This document shows, one piece after another, positions 26,801 through 39,687 of a stretch of 64,000 nt of DNA (position 1 is the stretch's first letter; the number at the start of each line of letters is the position of its first letter). A program made the translations under genes and the position numbers. Under the pieces are notes generated by a model. The model saw only the letters and a list, made by a program, of their open reading frames with translations, did no database searches and was not told the origin of the DNA. The stretch is from Paralithodes platypus (Eukaryota > Arthropoda > Malacostraca > Decapoda > Lithodidae). Location: NCBI GenBank assembly GCA_032716605.1, contig CM064519.1:32008199-32072198 (forward strand). The letters run 5' to 3'.

Positions 26801-28232
26801 GGAAAGTGACGTGTGGGGGTGATTGTGGGCTATACAAAAAACAAAATATATATATATAGTGTGCGATTGAGGGTGGGGGCTAGAGCGAGAATAACATTGA
26901 GGAGGGAAATTTTGGGGTGATGGTTTAGGTTAAGAGAGAGGTGGAGTTGGTGAGTATGGTAGTGTGGATAATACTGATGATGATGGTAGTGGAGAGGTAG
27001 TGGAGAGGTGGTGGATATGAGGGTGAATAACAGTGATATTTCCTATGAGTGGAGGTGGTGTTACCGTGTTAGTGATGAATTTGGACATGTCAGATTTTGA
27101 GTAGAGCTGCTTAGCTAGTAACGTGTTCCACTTCATGGAGGCATATACAGTATATCAAGTGGGGAGATGCAATACTACGCAGAATTAGGTGCGAACAAAA
27201 CAAAATACAAGAAAGACTATAATAGCTCTGATTTGCTGAGAGTTATGTAAACAACTAAATATTATTAATATAGCCAAATACTCTTTCACTAATGTCTATT
27301 TAACAATACAATTAGTTTGACTTCAGCGTTCTGAGTATTCTGTTATGTCTATTTTTGGGAGAGATAAGATTTGATAGCATGATTGCATTTTTAGCAAGGC
27401 CAATAAAACAATTATTTTTCCGATCCCTGTATGTAAATGACGTTTTAAATCATATATTTTGCATATTGATAATATATCAAAAGTTAACATAACTTGATAT
27501 TGGAGATGTGTTAGGAAGTGTAGAAATAATAAGGTGAGGACAAATTTACACTCAAAGAAAAGAGACTAAGATGAAGGGTGTTTAGTATAAATAATATAGA
27601 TAGATAGATTAAAATATCTGCTATGGACGAAAAATAAAGACATACAAAATACCGTAGAGAATGCCATAAAAGAACAGTAGTAATGTTAATATATTTGTTC
27701 TTTCTACTGTTGATAGCCATACCAAAATATCTATGGAAACAGGGAAAACAAAGAGTAGTAAAATATCCTTAATCTTTATTTTACAATATCCTTAATTTGA
27801 AATATTTGTGAGATCTAGTTGCAATTTACTCTCACCGATCTCTGTTTATCAATCAACAGAATCCGTGAACCATGTTTATGTTTTGTCACAATAACTTAAA
27901 TTTATTTACATAATATATATTAACGACAGGCATGCTTTAGCTTTCCTATCTCCCTTTTTTGTTTTAACAATTCATCAAATATATAGTCAATCTCAAGTTT
28001 TTGTTGTATTCATTCTTACTCGACTGTAGTTCTCATGTTGCTCTCAACAAATAACGAAACGTTTATATAATGCTGTCAATTTCCCTAGTTTCATTTTTGT
28101 TACACTTATTAATTGAAACCTTTCTCCCTAACTGCTTATAATTTTCTCTCCGTGAAACAATTGCCTTTCCAATTATATTCCTGATGCCGCAAGGAAGAGG
28201 GCTGTGTTTTGTTGAATTGAGCGAGTTATTTT
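26801..28232. other. AT-rich spacer, nothing recognised
   Basis: Short chance ORFs only. Confidence 0.45.
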
Positions 28233-28640
28233 GTTGTCGTCTCTGGACTCGTTAACACACTACTCCTAAATGGCTGCCTCCAAGATATTGAACACTACCA
28301 TAGTTGTTCGCAGAGCCAAAATGAACAAAGTGAACCTGCCAGATTTCCGCTACAGATTTCCCTCGCTAAGTTGATCATTTCACTAAGTGTTGTCGTCTCC
28401 GGAACCTTTGATGCCCTACTCCTCCTAAATGGCTGCCTCCACAACATTGAACACTAAAACCAAAGTTGTTTGCAGAGCCAAAATGAACAAAGTGACCTGC
28501 CAGATATCCGCTACCGATCGACATTGTCTTATTTTTGTCGTCTCCGGAACATTTGACACATTACTCCTCCTAAACGGCAGCCTCCGCGACATAGAACACC
28601 AAGACCAAAGTTGTTATCAGAGTCTAAACAATATGAAGCT
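28233..28640. repeat. Three diverged tandem units of about 150 bp
   Basis: Units start near 28233, 28389 and 28533 with GTCGTCTCYGGAMC, followed by CTCCTAAATGGCTGCCTCC and GCAGAGCCAAAATGAACAAA. Unit 2 and part of unit 3 lie in one frame (ORF 28429-28695, 88 residues) but the three units do not share a frame. It resembles no gene that I know. Confidence 0.65.
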
Positions 28641-28989
28641 GTCGGCTAAAACGGGATGTAACAGAGTGGGTGTACTTTTTTGTCTATTCAATTAAATATA
28701 ATATCTTGACATACCCAACCACCAACTAACCACCAATCAATAGTATGTAAATGACAGTAAAAAAAAAAAAAAAAAAAAAAATCTAACTATATAAATAAAT
28801 ACAAACACTAAAACATCCACAACATATCAATGAGAAAAACAAAGGTTCAGCGCCTCGGCAACACCCAGGAGCATTCGATAGAGATGTGACTAACTCCTCG
28901 CCATCCCATCCCATCCCAACCTCCCTCTGGGGATTTGGTTCTCGCCCGGGAGGAGTCGATGATGAAAAATGCGTCAGTTTGCGTGAGAG
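28641..28989. other. Spacer with poly-A
   Basis: A run of about 22 A at 28760-28781; the rest is unassigned. Confidence 0.4.
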
Positions 28990-29501
<512 letters not shown>

Positions 29502-29780
29502 TTAAGGGGGTAATGACTATTTTGAGTCAAATTATATAATTATCTATTTATATTCTAGTTTTCTCGCTAGACCTCCATCAAGCTTAAAAGAAACACCCCC
29601 TAGACCCCCTTTCAAGATATATTTGTACATTTTTCGATAGAATATTTACATCTAAACGACAAAATAGGTCTTAAAATCGACAAACTAATGGAGCAAATTT
29701 CTTAAAATTTCAAAATTAATGGGACTTAATATGAGTGAGAAGTAGGTCCAGAAAAGGCAACCACCGTGGATCCACCTTAA
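29502..29780 (-). mobile_element. TTAA MITE, family A, internally deleted
   Basis: TTAA at both ends (29502-29505 and 29777-29780). The interior ctagacctccatcaagctta, gtacatttttcgatagaa and aaaattaatgggacttaa matches the copy at 16692-17062. The central palindrome (ggccggttt ... gctcactgtcgctc) is missing. Confidence 0.75.
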
Positions 29781-30123
29781 GGCGCACACACACACGCACG
29801 CTATTCCTGCCACTTTGAATCGACAGCTATTATTTGGTAACATTTCGAGACACTTTTGGCCTGATACCGATGGCTAGACTGAAGGTAGGATGATTTAAGG
29901 GAGTACAAAGGAGTACAAAGGAAATCAAGCAACAACAGATCTAGTGACCCTTCTAGGTTGCTTGTCCTCCAAAACACTGAGGATCAAGTGTCCAAACAGT
30001 GGTTTAGAGTGGGTAAGGGAACATTGGAAAGGGAATTACTGCCCTGGAACTAATGTCTGTGGCAGGATTAGGAAGTTAGTAGGGGACAGATGGGTTAGTA
30101 ACTGAGGGGGGGATAAAATAAAG

Positions 30124-33003
30124 TTATTCATTTACAAACGCAGTCAGTCGCGGGTTTGATGCGAGATATTTGTCTAGGCGGAGTTTATATGAATCAACGG
30201 TGATGCAGTCTATAAACGTTTCGGGGAAGCCCATTACACAAGTTGACAACTCGATTGAAGAAGAAATTCTTAGATTCGTGTGAGTTAAAAGATTTACCAA
30301 TAATTTTGCAACCGTTTCCCCGCGTGTAATTAGATTGGTCGATAGTGAAGTACTTACTACAGTTCATATTGTCGATGCCTTTGATGATTTTGAACACTTG
30401 AATTAAGTCACCTCTTAATCTGCGCTGGGTTAAAGGAAATAGATTTAATTCTCTAAGACGCTCTTCGTATGGTTTGTTCTTTAGGCTAGGTATCATTTTG
30501 GTAACTCTACGTTGAACTCGTTCTAGCTTGTTTATATCTTTTTGGTAATAAGGGCACCAGGATTGAACGCAGTATTCCAGAAGAGGGCGGACTAAGGAAT
30601 TGTAAAGGGTTAGGATAACTTCTTTGGATTTATGCTCAAATGACCTGCCTATAAAGCCAATTATTTTGTTTGCCTTCTTAACAACTTCTGAACATTGTTG
30701 ACTCGGTTTTAGGTTACTCGATATTGTTACTCCCAGATCGGTTTCTCTGTTTACATTCTTAAGCTGAGTGCCATTCATCGAATAGTTTGCTTTCTCATTT
30801 AGGTATCCGATATGTAGTACTTTACATTTATCCGCATTGAAACTCATTTGCCAAATTTGGGCCCAACATGACAATTTATCTAGATTGTGTTGTATATCGT
30901 CAACTTGTTCTTTTGAGAGTACGCTATTTGCAATTTTTGTATCGTCAGCAAATTTTGAGATTGTACAGGTGAGACCCTCATCTATGTCGTTGATGTAAAT
31001 TAGAAAGATAATTGGTCCTAGTACCGATCCCTGGGGTACCCCGCTACTTACATTGGTCCATTTGATGCCTTACCGTTTATGACTACTCTTTGCTTTCTGT
31101 CGCTGAGCCAATTTTCTATCCATTTCAACACACCGTCTTGTATTCCATGCGCTTTTAGTTTTAGCAGTAAACGTTTGTGGGGAACTTTGTCAAAGGCATT
31201 TTGAAAATCAAGGTATATAATATCTACAGCTTTACTCTCATCGTAGAGGTTGAGGATATCGTGGAAGAAGTCTAAGAGGTTTGTTAAACAGGAACGTTTT
31301 TTACGAAAGCCGTGTTGAGTATCTTTAAGTATGTTATTTTCCTCTAAGTGATTTACGAGTCTGTCTCGTATGACCGTTTCTAGCATTTTACATACAACTG
31401 AGGTTAAGCTAATTGGACGATAGTTACTGGGTAGGGATTTGCTGCCTTTTTTGAATATCGGTGTTACGTTGGCTAGCTTCCACTGATCGGGCATAGTTCC
31501 AGACTGCAAGGATTTATTGAATAGTAATGTCAGTGGTTTAGAGAGCTCATCCTTAGCTTCCTTTAGAACTCTAGGCGAGATTGTATCAGGTCCAGGCGTT
31601 TTATTTACCTTGAGTTTATCTAAACAATTCAATACTTCTCTCTCTGTAACGGTGATATTGCTTAGAACATCTGAATTATCAATCTGAATCGGCGATGGTG
31701 TAGGGATATCACTGAGGTCTTCTGTTGTAAAAACTGATGCAAAGAAGGTATTGAGGGCATTACTCATTTGTTCTTCGTCTTTGGTGTATTCTCCATTTTC
31801 ATCGACTAACGGTCCAACAGTTGAAGTAACGACTTTTTTCTTTCTGATATAACTATAGAATTCTTTCGGGTTTGTTTTACTTTGATTCGCAATATGTAAC
31901 TCTAAGGTCTTTTTACTTTGCTTAATTAACTTTTTGGCTTTGCGTCGTAGCTCTACAAATTTCAGCCGTTCTTCGTCATTTTGTAAGGATTTTAATCTAT
32001 CATTAGCAAATTTTTTAGCAAGCAGGCAGTTTGAAATATCTTTATTCCACCATTTGGGCTTATTATTATGGCCTGGACGCCGAGTTTTCGATGGTATGCA
32101 GTCTTGCACTGCTTTTAGGTAAGTGGCTTCGAATAACTTCCAAGATGTATTTATGTCGTTATTGTGAATTAAAAAGCTCCAGTCAGTTTCTTTAAACATA
32201 GCTCTAAGTTTATGGAAGTTTGCTTTCTTGAAATTAGGGACTTTTTCGATGCTACTATTTGGTTCGTTACTAGTAAACTTTAAAGTGAAAGTTATCGTAC
32301 GGTGGTCGCTGTTACTGAATTCATCACCAACATTCAAATTCTCTATTAATTCTTCTTTTGTTGCAAGTACAATGTCAAGAACGTTATTACCACGGGTCGG
32401 CGTTCCAACAAATTGATAAAGCGAACTCTCTTGCAAGTTCGTATACAAGTCATGTCCGGAGTGTGAAGTAAGAGTATCGCCCCACTTGGTCACAGGTAAA
32501 TTAAAGTCACCAAAAATTACGGTATCTTGTGAGTTACTTACATCTGCAATTTGTTCGTAAATTTCTCGGTCAGTTTGCACTGATTGAGCTGGAGGTCTGT
32601 ATATTAATGCAAGTATTATTTTTGTACCTTTATTATTCTTTATTAGCACAAAAGATGCGTCGACGTTCACAATTTGAGGTTTTGACAAGAGGGTAGGGTT
32701 AAGACTTTCTTTGATATAAAGTAAAACGCCACCTCCATTTCGATTTATTCGGCTTTTCTCAAACATTACATAACCGGGAAGTGAATACTCTGCTAAAAAG
32801 TCTCTATCTTCTGTATTGAGCCAAGATTCTGTTATGCCAATCACATCATAATTTTCTGTAAACACTAGCTCCTCTAAATCTGAAAATTTATTGCGTATGC
32901 TACGAGCGTTTGCATAGAAAACCTTTAAATTTGTTATTTTAGAACTCACGGAACGCTCTTTAATAATATTTTTGGTTCTTGTCGGATCTACATTTATGTT
33001 CAT
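30124..33003 (-). pseudogene. CR1/L2-like LINE ORF2: AP endonuclease plus reverse transcriptase
   Basis: The protein nicks target DNA and copies the element RNA at the nick. The first 651 residues are open. The endonuclease domain shows N32 (YANARS), E59 (ITES), the GDFN motif at 165-168 and SDH at 232-234. The RT follows (SNYRPISLTSV, then YLDFQNAFDKVPH with catalytic Asp near 599). A single-base loss in an A/T run near 31061 ends this ORF at 31048. In the shifted frame the RT goes on with SSGVPQGSVLGP and the catalytic FADD box near 30945-30956, then the thumb region (ORF 30874-30194). A second shift, one extra base in the AAA run near 30214, hides the true stop at 30124-30126. Both shifts are at short homopolymers and no other stop was seen, so it is either a young copy or carries assembly errors. 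The second copy at 4675-5703 is far more decayed. Confidence 0.9.
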
Positions 33004-33086
33004 GGCTGTCCTCGGTCCTCGCTGTCTTCGGTCCTTATCGCTGGTGGTCCTCGGTTGCCTCTGTTTTTTTCTTGGCGTTGGATGAT

Positions 33087-33779
33087 TTATGTCACTGCTG
33101 CTTCTTCTCGGATGGCGTTTTTTGATCCATGGCTGCGGACTGCTTCGTGTAGGAGACGACCCATGCGTGCTGAACCCACAGGGTTTAGATGAGTGCCATC
33201 CTTGCGGAACAGAGTAGGCTGGTTGTAGAAGTTGTCCCAGAGGTTGATGAATTCAACTTCTTCCCTCAGACACAAATGTTTTAGTCGGCTATTTGTGCTG
33301 AAGGCCTTGTCGTAGAATTTGTCAGGTGCGTCAATCTTGGGGAGAATGCCTGAGATGATGATATTCCTTGACTTGTTTTTGTAGTGCTGGATCATCTTGC
33401 GATATTTCTCCATCAATTCTTCGGATCTGGTGCGCATGACGTCATTTGAACCAGCATGGATGACAAAAAGGGTATTTTCATTTGCATCCTTTGTGGTATC
33501 TTCGAAGGCTTCCACAATGTCGTCCAGTCCAGCTCCTGGGATGCAAAATCTTTTTCGTTGATTTGGGACTCTGTCGCAGAACTCTTCGACCTGTCCTCGT
33601 AGGATGGAATCCCCAACGAGCCTGGTCTCTTCTGGTTCGTCTTCCAGAGAACTACCAGACCAGAGTAACGGGAATAAATGTTTACGTAAATCCGTCTTTT
33701 TCGTATGAGATGAAGAGGTGATGGATGAGGGATTAGTGTTGGGGGCATGGTTGGAGGAAGGGAAGGTGGGGGGAGACAA
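33087..33779 (-). CDS. CR1/L2-like LINE ORF1: SGNH/GDSL-type esterase
   Basis: 230 residues. All landmark blocks of SGNH hydrolases are visible: block I VGDSILRG (nucleophile Ser58), a glycine block PGAGLDD (about 81-87), block III HAGSND (Asn112) and block V DGTHLN (Asp194 and His197). The first 50 residues are Ser/Pro/His-rich and look disordered. CR1 and L2 elements of several animals carry such an esterase in ORF1; its role in transposition is not settled. The RNA-binding zinc knuckles found in some ORF1 proteins are not seen. It lies 83 bp upstream of ORF2 on the same strand. The start at 33779 is the first ATG in frame; a longer form with a non-ATG start cannot be excluded. The frame is intact. 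Confidence 0.88.
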   Translation of the reverse strand: MSPPTFPSSNHAPNTNPSSITSSSHTKKTDLRKHLFPLLWSGSSLEDEPEETRLVGDSILRGQVEEFCDRVPNQRKRFCIPGAGLDDIVEAFEDTTKDANENTLFVIHAGSNDVMRTRSEELMEKYRKMIQHYKNKSRNIIISGILPKIDAPDKFYDKAFSTNSRLKHLCLREEVEFINLWDNFYNQPTLFRKDGTHLNPVGSARMGRLLHEAVRSHGSKNAIREEAAVT

Positions 33780-33850
33780 GAGAAGAGGGGATACAAGTGG
33801 GAAAGAGCGAGTTTGACAAGAGGTATATATTTTTGAGGGGCTACGGTACT

Positions 33851-34065
33851 AGGAATGAGGAGGTGGAAGACAAGAGTGGAGGTGATGGAGACTTCGAAAT
33901 TAGTTTTGGAGAGCTGATATGCAGTAGACGGAGAGGTTTTAAATTGAGGGTTTAGTAGGAATGAGGAGGTGGAAGACAGGAGTGGAGGTGGTGGAGACGT
34001 GGAATTATTAATGTAGAGCTGATATACGGTAGACTGAGAGGTTTTGTATTGAGGGAGATTTGATA
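33851..34065 (-). repeat. Two 106-bp tandem units upstream of LINE ORF1
   Basis: AGGAATGAGGAGGTGGAAGA recurs at 33851 and 33957, and gagctgatatgcagtagac recurs at about 33910 and 34016. The units lie just 5' of ORF1 in element orientation. This could be a duplicated 5' UTR or promoter module; that role is inference. Confidence 0.7.
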
Positions 34066-35030
34066 ATGGCTTGGGAAAGACATTTAAAATGCTCCCTTTG
34101 AGGCTAGTTTATTCAGGGGAAGGTAGGCGAAAGGGATGGTGGTGGTGGATGGAAGGAAGGGGGATATATAGAGGGGAACTTCGAGCTGTCGAAGGGAGAG
34201 GTGGTTGGCGGTGTTGGGGGGTGGGGGATTGGTATTACGTATGTATTTCGGCGTCACTGATTGGTCCAAGCTCTGACGTGTACTAATGACGTATGTGTCT
34301 GGAGGGGTAAGTCGGTCCCATGGAGGGGTGGTGGTGGTGGTGGTGGTGGTCGGGCAGGGGAAGGGGAGAGGAAATAAGATGAGAGGAAGGGAAAGAAGGG
34401 CGGAATCGAATGGAAAAAGTGGGGAGGCTGGGAGGGCAAAGAGGGAATGATGGTGGGAAGAAGGATAAACAGTGATATTTTGATGGATGGCATGGTAGAT
34501 GAAGAGAGAGAGAGAGAGATAGAAAGGATGGTAATAAGTGGGGAAAGACGAATGGATATGAAAAATAAAATGAAAGAAACAATTGTGGAGGAAGGGATAG
34601 CATTGAATATGGATTTGTGTGTGCAAGGGGGATTGGTAACCGCAGAAGGGACAGAAAGAATAAAAGGATCTTGAAAACAGAGGAAGGAGCTACAAAAAGT
34701 AAAAGACGGTTACATGAGAGAGATGGGAGGAAAGTATGTGAAAATTGAGATGAGAAGCAAGGATGGAAGTGGAAGAGATGGAGGACAACGTAAACAAGGA
34801 GGGATAGTAGGCGATATGGAAAGAAGGATAGAGGAGAGAGTTAGGAGGAACATGGTGAAAGGCATAATGGGAAGCAAGGATGGAAGGGGAAGATATGACA
34901 AAAATACAAAACTAAAAATGTAGCGCATATGAAAGAAAAATAAATCTCGAAGAAATTTATTTAGAAGACACATGAGTATACTCGGATGCCATATTCTCTA
35001 GCCCACTCATATAGAGACGATGGCATCAGT
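34066..35030. other. Purine-rich spacer
   Basis: G-rich with (GGT)n near 34326-34350 and GA words. 34700-34920 repeats ggaagcaaggatggaag twice. The minus-strand ORF at 34084-34626 is Pro/His/Leu-rich low complexity. Confidence 0.45.
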
Positions 35031-35197
35031 GTACACTCGACCAAAAAACAATCTTTACATTGGTGAGATGTAAATAATCTAGTGTGAACGAAATTAATCG
35101 GGTGAAATATACGTCTGTGAGGTATTATCATTAGATTTCGACCCACTTCCAGAATGTTTAGAGCGTTAGTGTAAAGATTGTTTTTTGGTCGGGTGTA
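35031..35197. mobile_element. MITE with 26-bp TIRs and TA flanks (family D)
   Basis: Left CACTCGACCAAAAAACAATC followed by TTTACA; right TGTAAAGATTGTTTTTTGGT followed by CGGGTG: one mismatch in 26. TA sits at both outer edges, as expected for Tc1/mariner-type insertion. About 167 bp, non-coding. Confidence 0.8.
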
Positions 35198-37100
35198 CAT
35201 GTGAAGGGCAATATATGGGCAGAAGCAAACACTTGTACAGAGAATGTTGTTTGAAAGATAAAAGTTGATAGTAAAATAAACATTGTTATATTAAGTGGGC
35301 TAAAATAAATTGAAATTGGAAAGAGGAGAAATAAATTTCCTGAAGATAGGATGGTACATAATTGACCACTTGTGAGATTCAGAATATAAGGAAGTTGGAG
35401 CCGTAAACATCGTTATGAAACCAATGCAATAATAATGTAGGTTTGTGATGGATATTTTAGTATGTAGAAATAGGGTTTATGTAGATATATACAGCAATTA
35501 TACTACAACCGTATTTAGTTCATTATTAAAATATTATGACAATGCATTATTATGTGCATGCTATAACAAGACAATATATATTTTGTAATAACTGCATCTT
35601 ATGGCTAAGTAATTAACCATTTGAAAGCTTTATCTGATATTTAAGTGTTTAAACAACATAATTAAAATGTAATAGAGTTAACATTAACACATAGGTATAC
35701 AAAATAATTGAAGTAAAAGTAAAACAAGGAGACAATATAGAATCCAGGAGATACAGAGGGGGGAGAATTGAAAGAGTATGTGATCGTGGCTCCACAAAAA
35801 TGGAAAAAGGGAAAAACAAGTGGAGAGAGGGGAAAGGCCTGCAGGGGGAAGAGATAAAAGGGAGGCTAAATACAGAGAGGAAATGGAAGAAAAAGTGAGG
35901 AAAGGGGAAGGACGCCAAGCAAAGGAGATAAATATGGATAGATTAAAGAACAGGAGTGAAGGACAAAATATAAACACATAAACTAAGCAATAAATAATAT
36001 ACAAAGTTAATTGAAGGACATACAGAGATACAAAGAGAGAGCAAATGCCTGGAGAGAGAAAAAAATACTACATGACATTCTTGATGAAAAATATGCAGGA
36101 AGAGGAAAAAGTGTGGAAGACTAGGCCAAAGAAAATATCCAAAGTACATAAATAGTATCTAGAGGAAAAAGAGAAAATAAAAATACTATGGGTGGAAAAA
36201 ATAAACAATAATAATTATACATAGCCGAAATGCCCAGGAATGCCCCATTCCTGGTGTCTGGTATCACTAATATAATGTGCTATCCTCGTCTGTCTAACAA
36301 AATTTAGTCGAATCTAATAGATCGTGAACCCTTTAACGATAATTCATTTGTTTTTTATTTCAAAAATTTATCCACGCAGAATCAGAAGCAATATATAAAA
36401 TATTATCTATACGAACAGCATAATAATATATGGTAATTAATACTCATTCATGGTTTATTGTTCATTTGCAGCCCTGAGGTTGAATATGTACAGAGTTTCT
36501 CTTAACCTAAGCACAGGTCAAAACTTATTCTACCTTAACTACAAGGTCACATGTGACTTTGGGCGACCGTAAGGTGTCGGCAATTCCACCATAGTACATA
36601 CGCAAATGCACATTGTATTGATGACACTAATTTAATCAGCCTAAAGTGAGCTCGAACATATATAAATTAATAATCGATCATAATCACACGAAGAAATTGA
36701 GTTACTGCGTAACAAAGCCGTCATGCACTATTAAGTAACAGTTAATGTACATATTCAAACTAATTCGTATATCAGGAAGGCTGGTGTTAAAGGGAACCAT
36801 AACCTACACTAGTGATCCTGTTTCTCATAGTTTACACCCATTGATTATAACACCTTGGTGTATATCAGAGTTGTTCTAGTTAAACACATCATATTTGCAG
36901 AGTATTTTGTTGTACGGTCAACCATGTAGAATGCATTTACTTCTGGCTAGCAACATTATTGTTTTTAAGTGGTAATGAGAATCTAAAGCTATTGGAGGAT
37001 ATTATCATCAGTACAGCATCTGATTGATAATACTGGCACAATTCAAAATAAATAATTAGGAACGTAAAACGCATAATGTATTTTCATTACGCCCCCCCCC

Positions 37101-37108
<8 letters not shown>
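35198..37108. other. AT-rich spacer, nothing recognised
   Basis: 35700-36200 is purine-rich on the plus strand; minus-strand ORFs there are Phe/Leu/Ser-rich artefacts. A small palindrome (ccaggaatgccccattcctgg) lies near 36234. Confidence 0.45.
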
Positions 37109-37139
<31 letters not shown>

Positions 37140-37160
37140 ACACACACACACACACACACA
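37109..37160. repeat. (CA)n microsatellite
   Basis: CA units with one CAGA interruption, directly before the SINE. Confidence 0.95.
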
Positions 37161-37230
37161 GCCCGTAGCCTAGTAGGTAGAGCTCTCGTCTCACACACGA
37201 GGGGTCGGGGGTTCAATCCCCGGCCGGGCG
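37161..37230 (+). promoter_or_regulatory. tRNA-Val(CAC)-like head of the SINE (Pol III promoter)
   Basis: The A-box-like TAGCCTAGTAGG and B-box GGTTCAATCCC are in tRNA positions. The anticodon arm reads CTCGT-CTCACAC-ACGAG, giving anticodon CAC (valine). The T-arm stem GGGGG/CCCC(G) and acceptor GCCCG/CGGGC are recognisable. It serves as an internal RNA polymerase III promoter; I do not think it is a working tRNA gene, because no CCA-end processing context or terminator is seen and it is fused to the SINE body. Confidence 0.75.
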
Positions 37231-37641
37231 GAGACAAATTGGGCTTGTCTCCTTTCATGTGTTAGCCTCAGTTCACCTAGCTGTAAATAGGTACCTGGAA
37301 TAAGTGGACGACGTTGTGACGTCCCATCTGGGGTTGGCAAAAATGGTACAAGGCGAGATGGGTATCATATGGTTCACCTAAGCTGATGGCTACCTAAGCC
37401 TTCGGGCGAGACGGTACCGTCTATAGTGAGAATGGTACCATACAGATCCACCCTAAGCCTTCGTTTCCGATGTCGCCAATTGGCTAAATACAGACTACAC
37501 ACACATCCACGGCCATTCCAACAGTACATAAAACACTTAACATGCATTTCACGCAATACATTCCCAGTTAAGGAGGCGCGATAATAATGAGCTTAGCTCG
37601 CATTGCGTGGATTCCCCTTGACGAACAAGTAACTGAGTAAC
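37161..37641 (+). mobile_element. tRNA-derived SINE, full-length copy 2
   Basis: A 70-nt tRNA-like head is followed by about 410 bp of unrelated body ending aagtaactgagtaac and then an AC-rich tail. The body is shared almost base for base with copy 1 (10139-10582). Landmarks: ttgggcttgtctcc, cacctagctgtaaataggtacc, ccatctggggttggc, and the short palindrome acggtaccgt. The copies differ by a handful of bases, so the family was active fairly recently. Confidence 0.88.
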
Positions 37642-37670
37642 TAACACACACGCACACACATACGTGCAAA

Positions 37671-37715
37671 TTACACTAACCTAACCAAACCTAACCAAAC
37701 CTAACCTATCCGAAA
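37671..37715. repeat. Degenerate CCTAA (TTAGG-like) repeats
   Basis: ctaacctaaccaaacctaac and similar words, about eight units of CCTAA or CCAAA. TTAGG is the common arthropod telomere repeat; here it is short, degenerate and interstitial. Confidence 0.5.
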
Positions 37716-37815
37716 ACACTCCATTTCAACGTATTTTAAAGAGGTGTGTACCGATTAACTGTCGCCCCAAACCTCATGTACCTGTAAACCTACAAATATC
37801 CAGAGATTTGTACCA

Positions 37816-38857
<1,042 letters not shown>

Positions 38858-38990
38858 TAAGGATGGCACAGGGAAGGAGGCCGCATACTACTCCCACATT
38901 TGCATCATAAGCGAGACATTACCCTTTGGCCGCGGTCCCTTAAATCTCAATCCATACACGGCAAGCTTTACAAAACTTCCTTAACCCTTT

Positions 38991-39195
38991 CTGTCCCGAT
39001 GACTTCCTTTTCATTATATTCTGGCAACTATTAAACGATTTTATTCAGCTTAGGAAGAATGTCTACCAATTAAAAAGCTATAAACTATCTCAATTAATTC
39101 TTTTAACCACCATATATTATTCCTAAGCTTCATACAATCGTCTAACTGTAGCTAGAATAAAATTAAAGAGACGTCGCTGGAACACAAAGGGTTAA
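38991..39195. mobile_element. TTAA MITE, family C (complete copy)
   Basis: Starts TTAACCCTTTCTGTCCCGAT and ends CGCTGGAACACAAAGGGTTAA. Inner pair CAGCTTAGGAAGAATGTCTA and TTCCTAAGCTTCATACAATC. 205 bp with TTAA on both sides. Confidence 0.87.
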
Positions 39196-39687
39196 CCAAT
39201 CTATTATTGTTAGCCAGAATATATTTCAAATAGGGCCATCGTCTAGAAAAGTGTAATCTATCTATCACAGCTATTTAGTGAGAGTGATGGTTATATCCTT
39301 CCAGGAAAAATAACACTGTTCTTCTTCAATTTATATGACGATTTGATTAGCTTATGAATAATTTTATAAATAGTCTATCTATCTATCTATCTATTTACTC
39401 AGGCCCAATCCCCACTTATCCAATTGTTTTCTTTTCTTTTTCCCTCTTTTTCCTTTGTTTTTCTGGGGTGGAGGGGGGGGGGGGGGAATCAAGGCAGAGC
39501 AACAACAGGGAAAACACAACATAAAACAACGAATCATTTTGTAAATAGTGAATGTACTTATAGCTTCCAGGGAGAGTAATAAGGCTTGCATATTTCGTCG
39601 AGGAATTTCAGTGGACTGACTAGAGCATTTTATTACATTCCAGAGCGAGACAGCCGGATTCAAAAGTGTGTAGCATACAGGCATACA
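39196..39687. other. Spacer with (TATC)n
   Basis: A short TATC tract at 39372-39393 and a G run at 39473-39487. Nothing else recognised. Confidence 0.4.

Larger units (their letters stand above)
29901..34070 (-). mobile_element. Nearly complete CR1/L2-like LINE with an esterase ORF1
   Basis: On the minus strand, in order: a 5' region with two 106-bp tandem units, ORF1 (33779-33087), 83 bp, ORF2 (33003 to 30124 with two single-base shifts), and a 3' UTR of about 220 bp ending in a tandem ten-base repeat (TTTGTACTCC twice) with no poly-A. Short terminal repeats instead of poly-A are known for CR1-type elements. The 3' end is confirmed by the second copy at 4003-4196. The exact 5' end is unsure. 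The esterase ORF1 together with the endonuclease-RT ORF2 supports the CR1/L2 group. Confidence 0.88.

Noticed and set aside
33087..33779. Host GDSL esterase gene
   Set aside because: It sits 83 bp upstream of a LINE ORF2 on the same strand, and esterase ORF1 is known from CR1/L2-type LINEs.
34084..34626. 180-residue minus-strand ORF
   Set aside because: Pro/His/Leu-rich reading of G-rich low-complexity DNA; three frames are open at once.
37161..37230. Functional tRNA-Val gene
   Set aside because: It is fused to a long body also present at 10139-10582; imperfect acceptor pairing and no terminator right after the head fit a SINE better.
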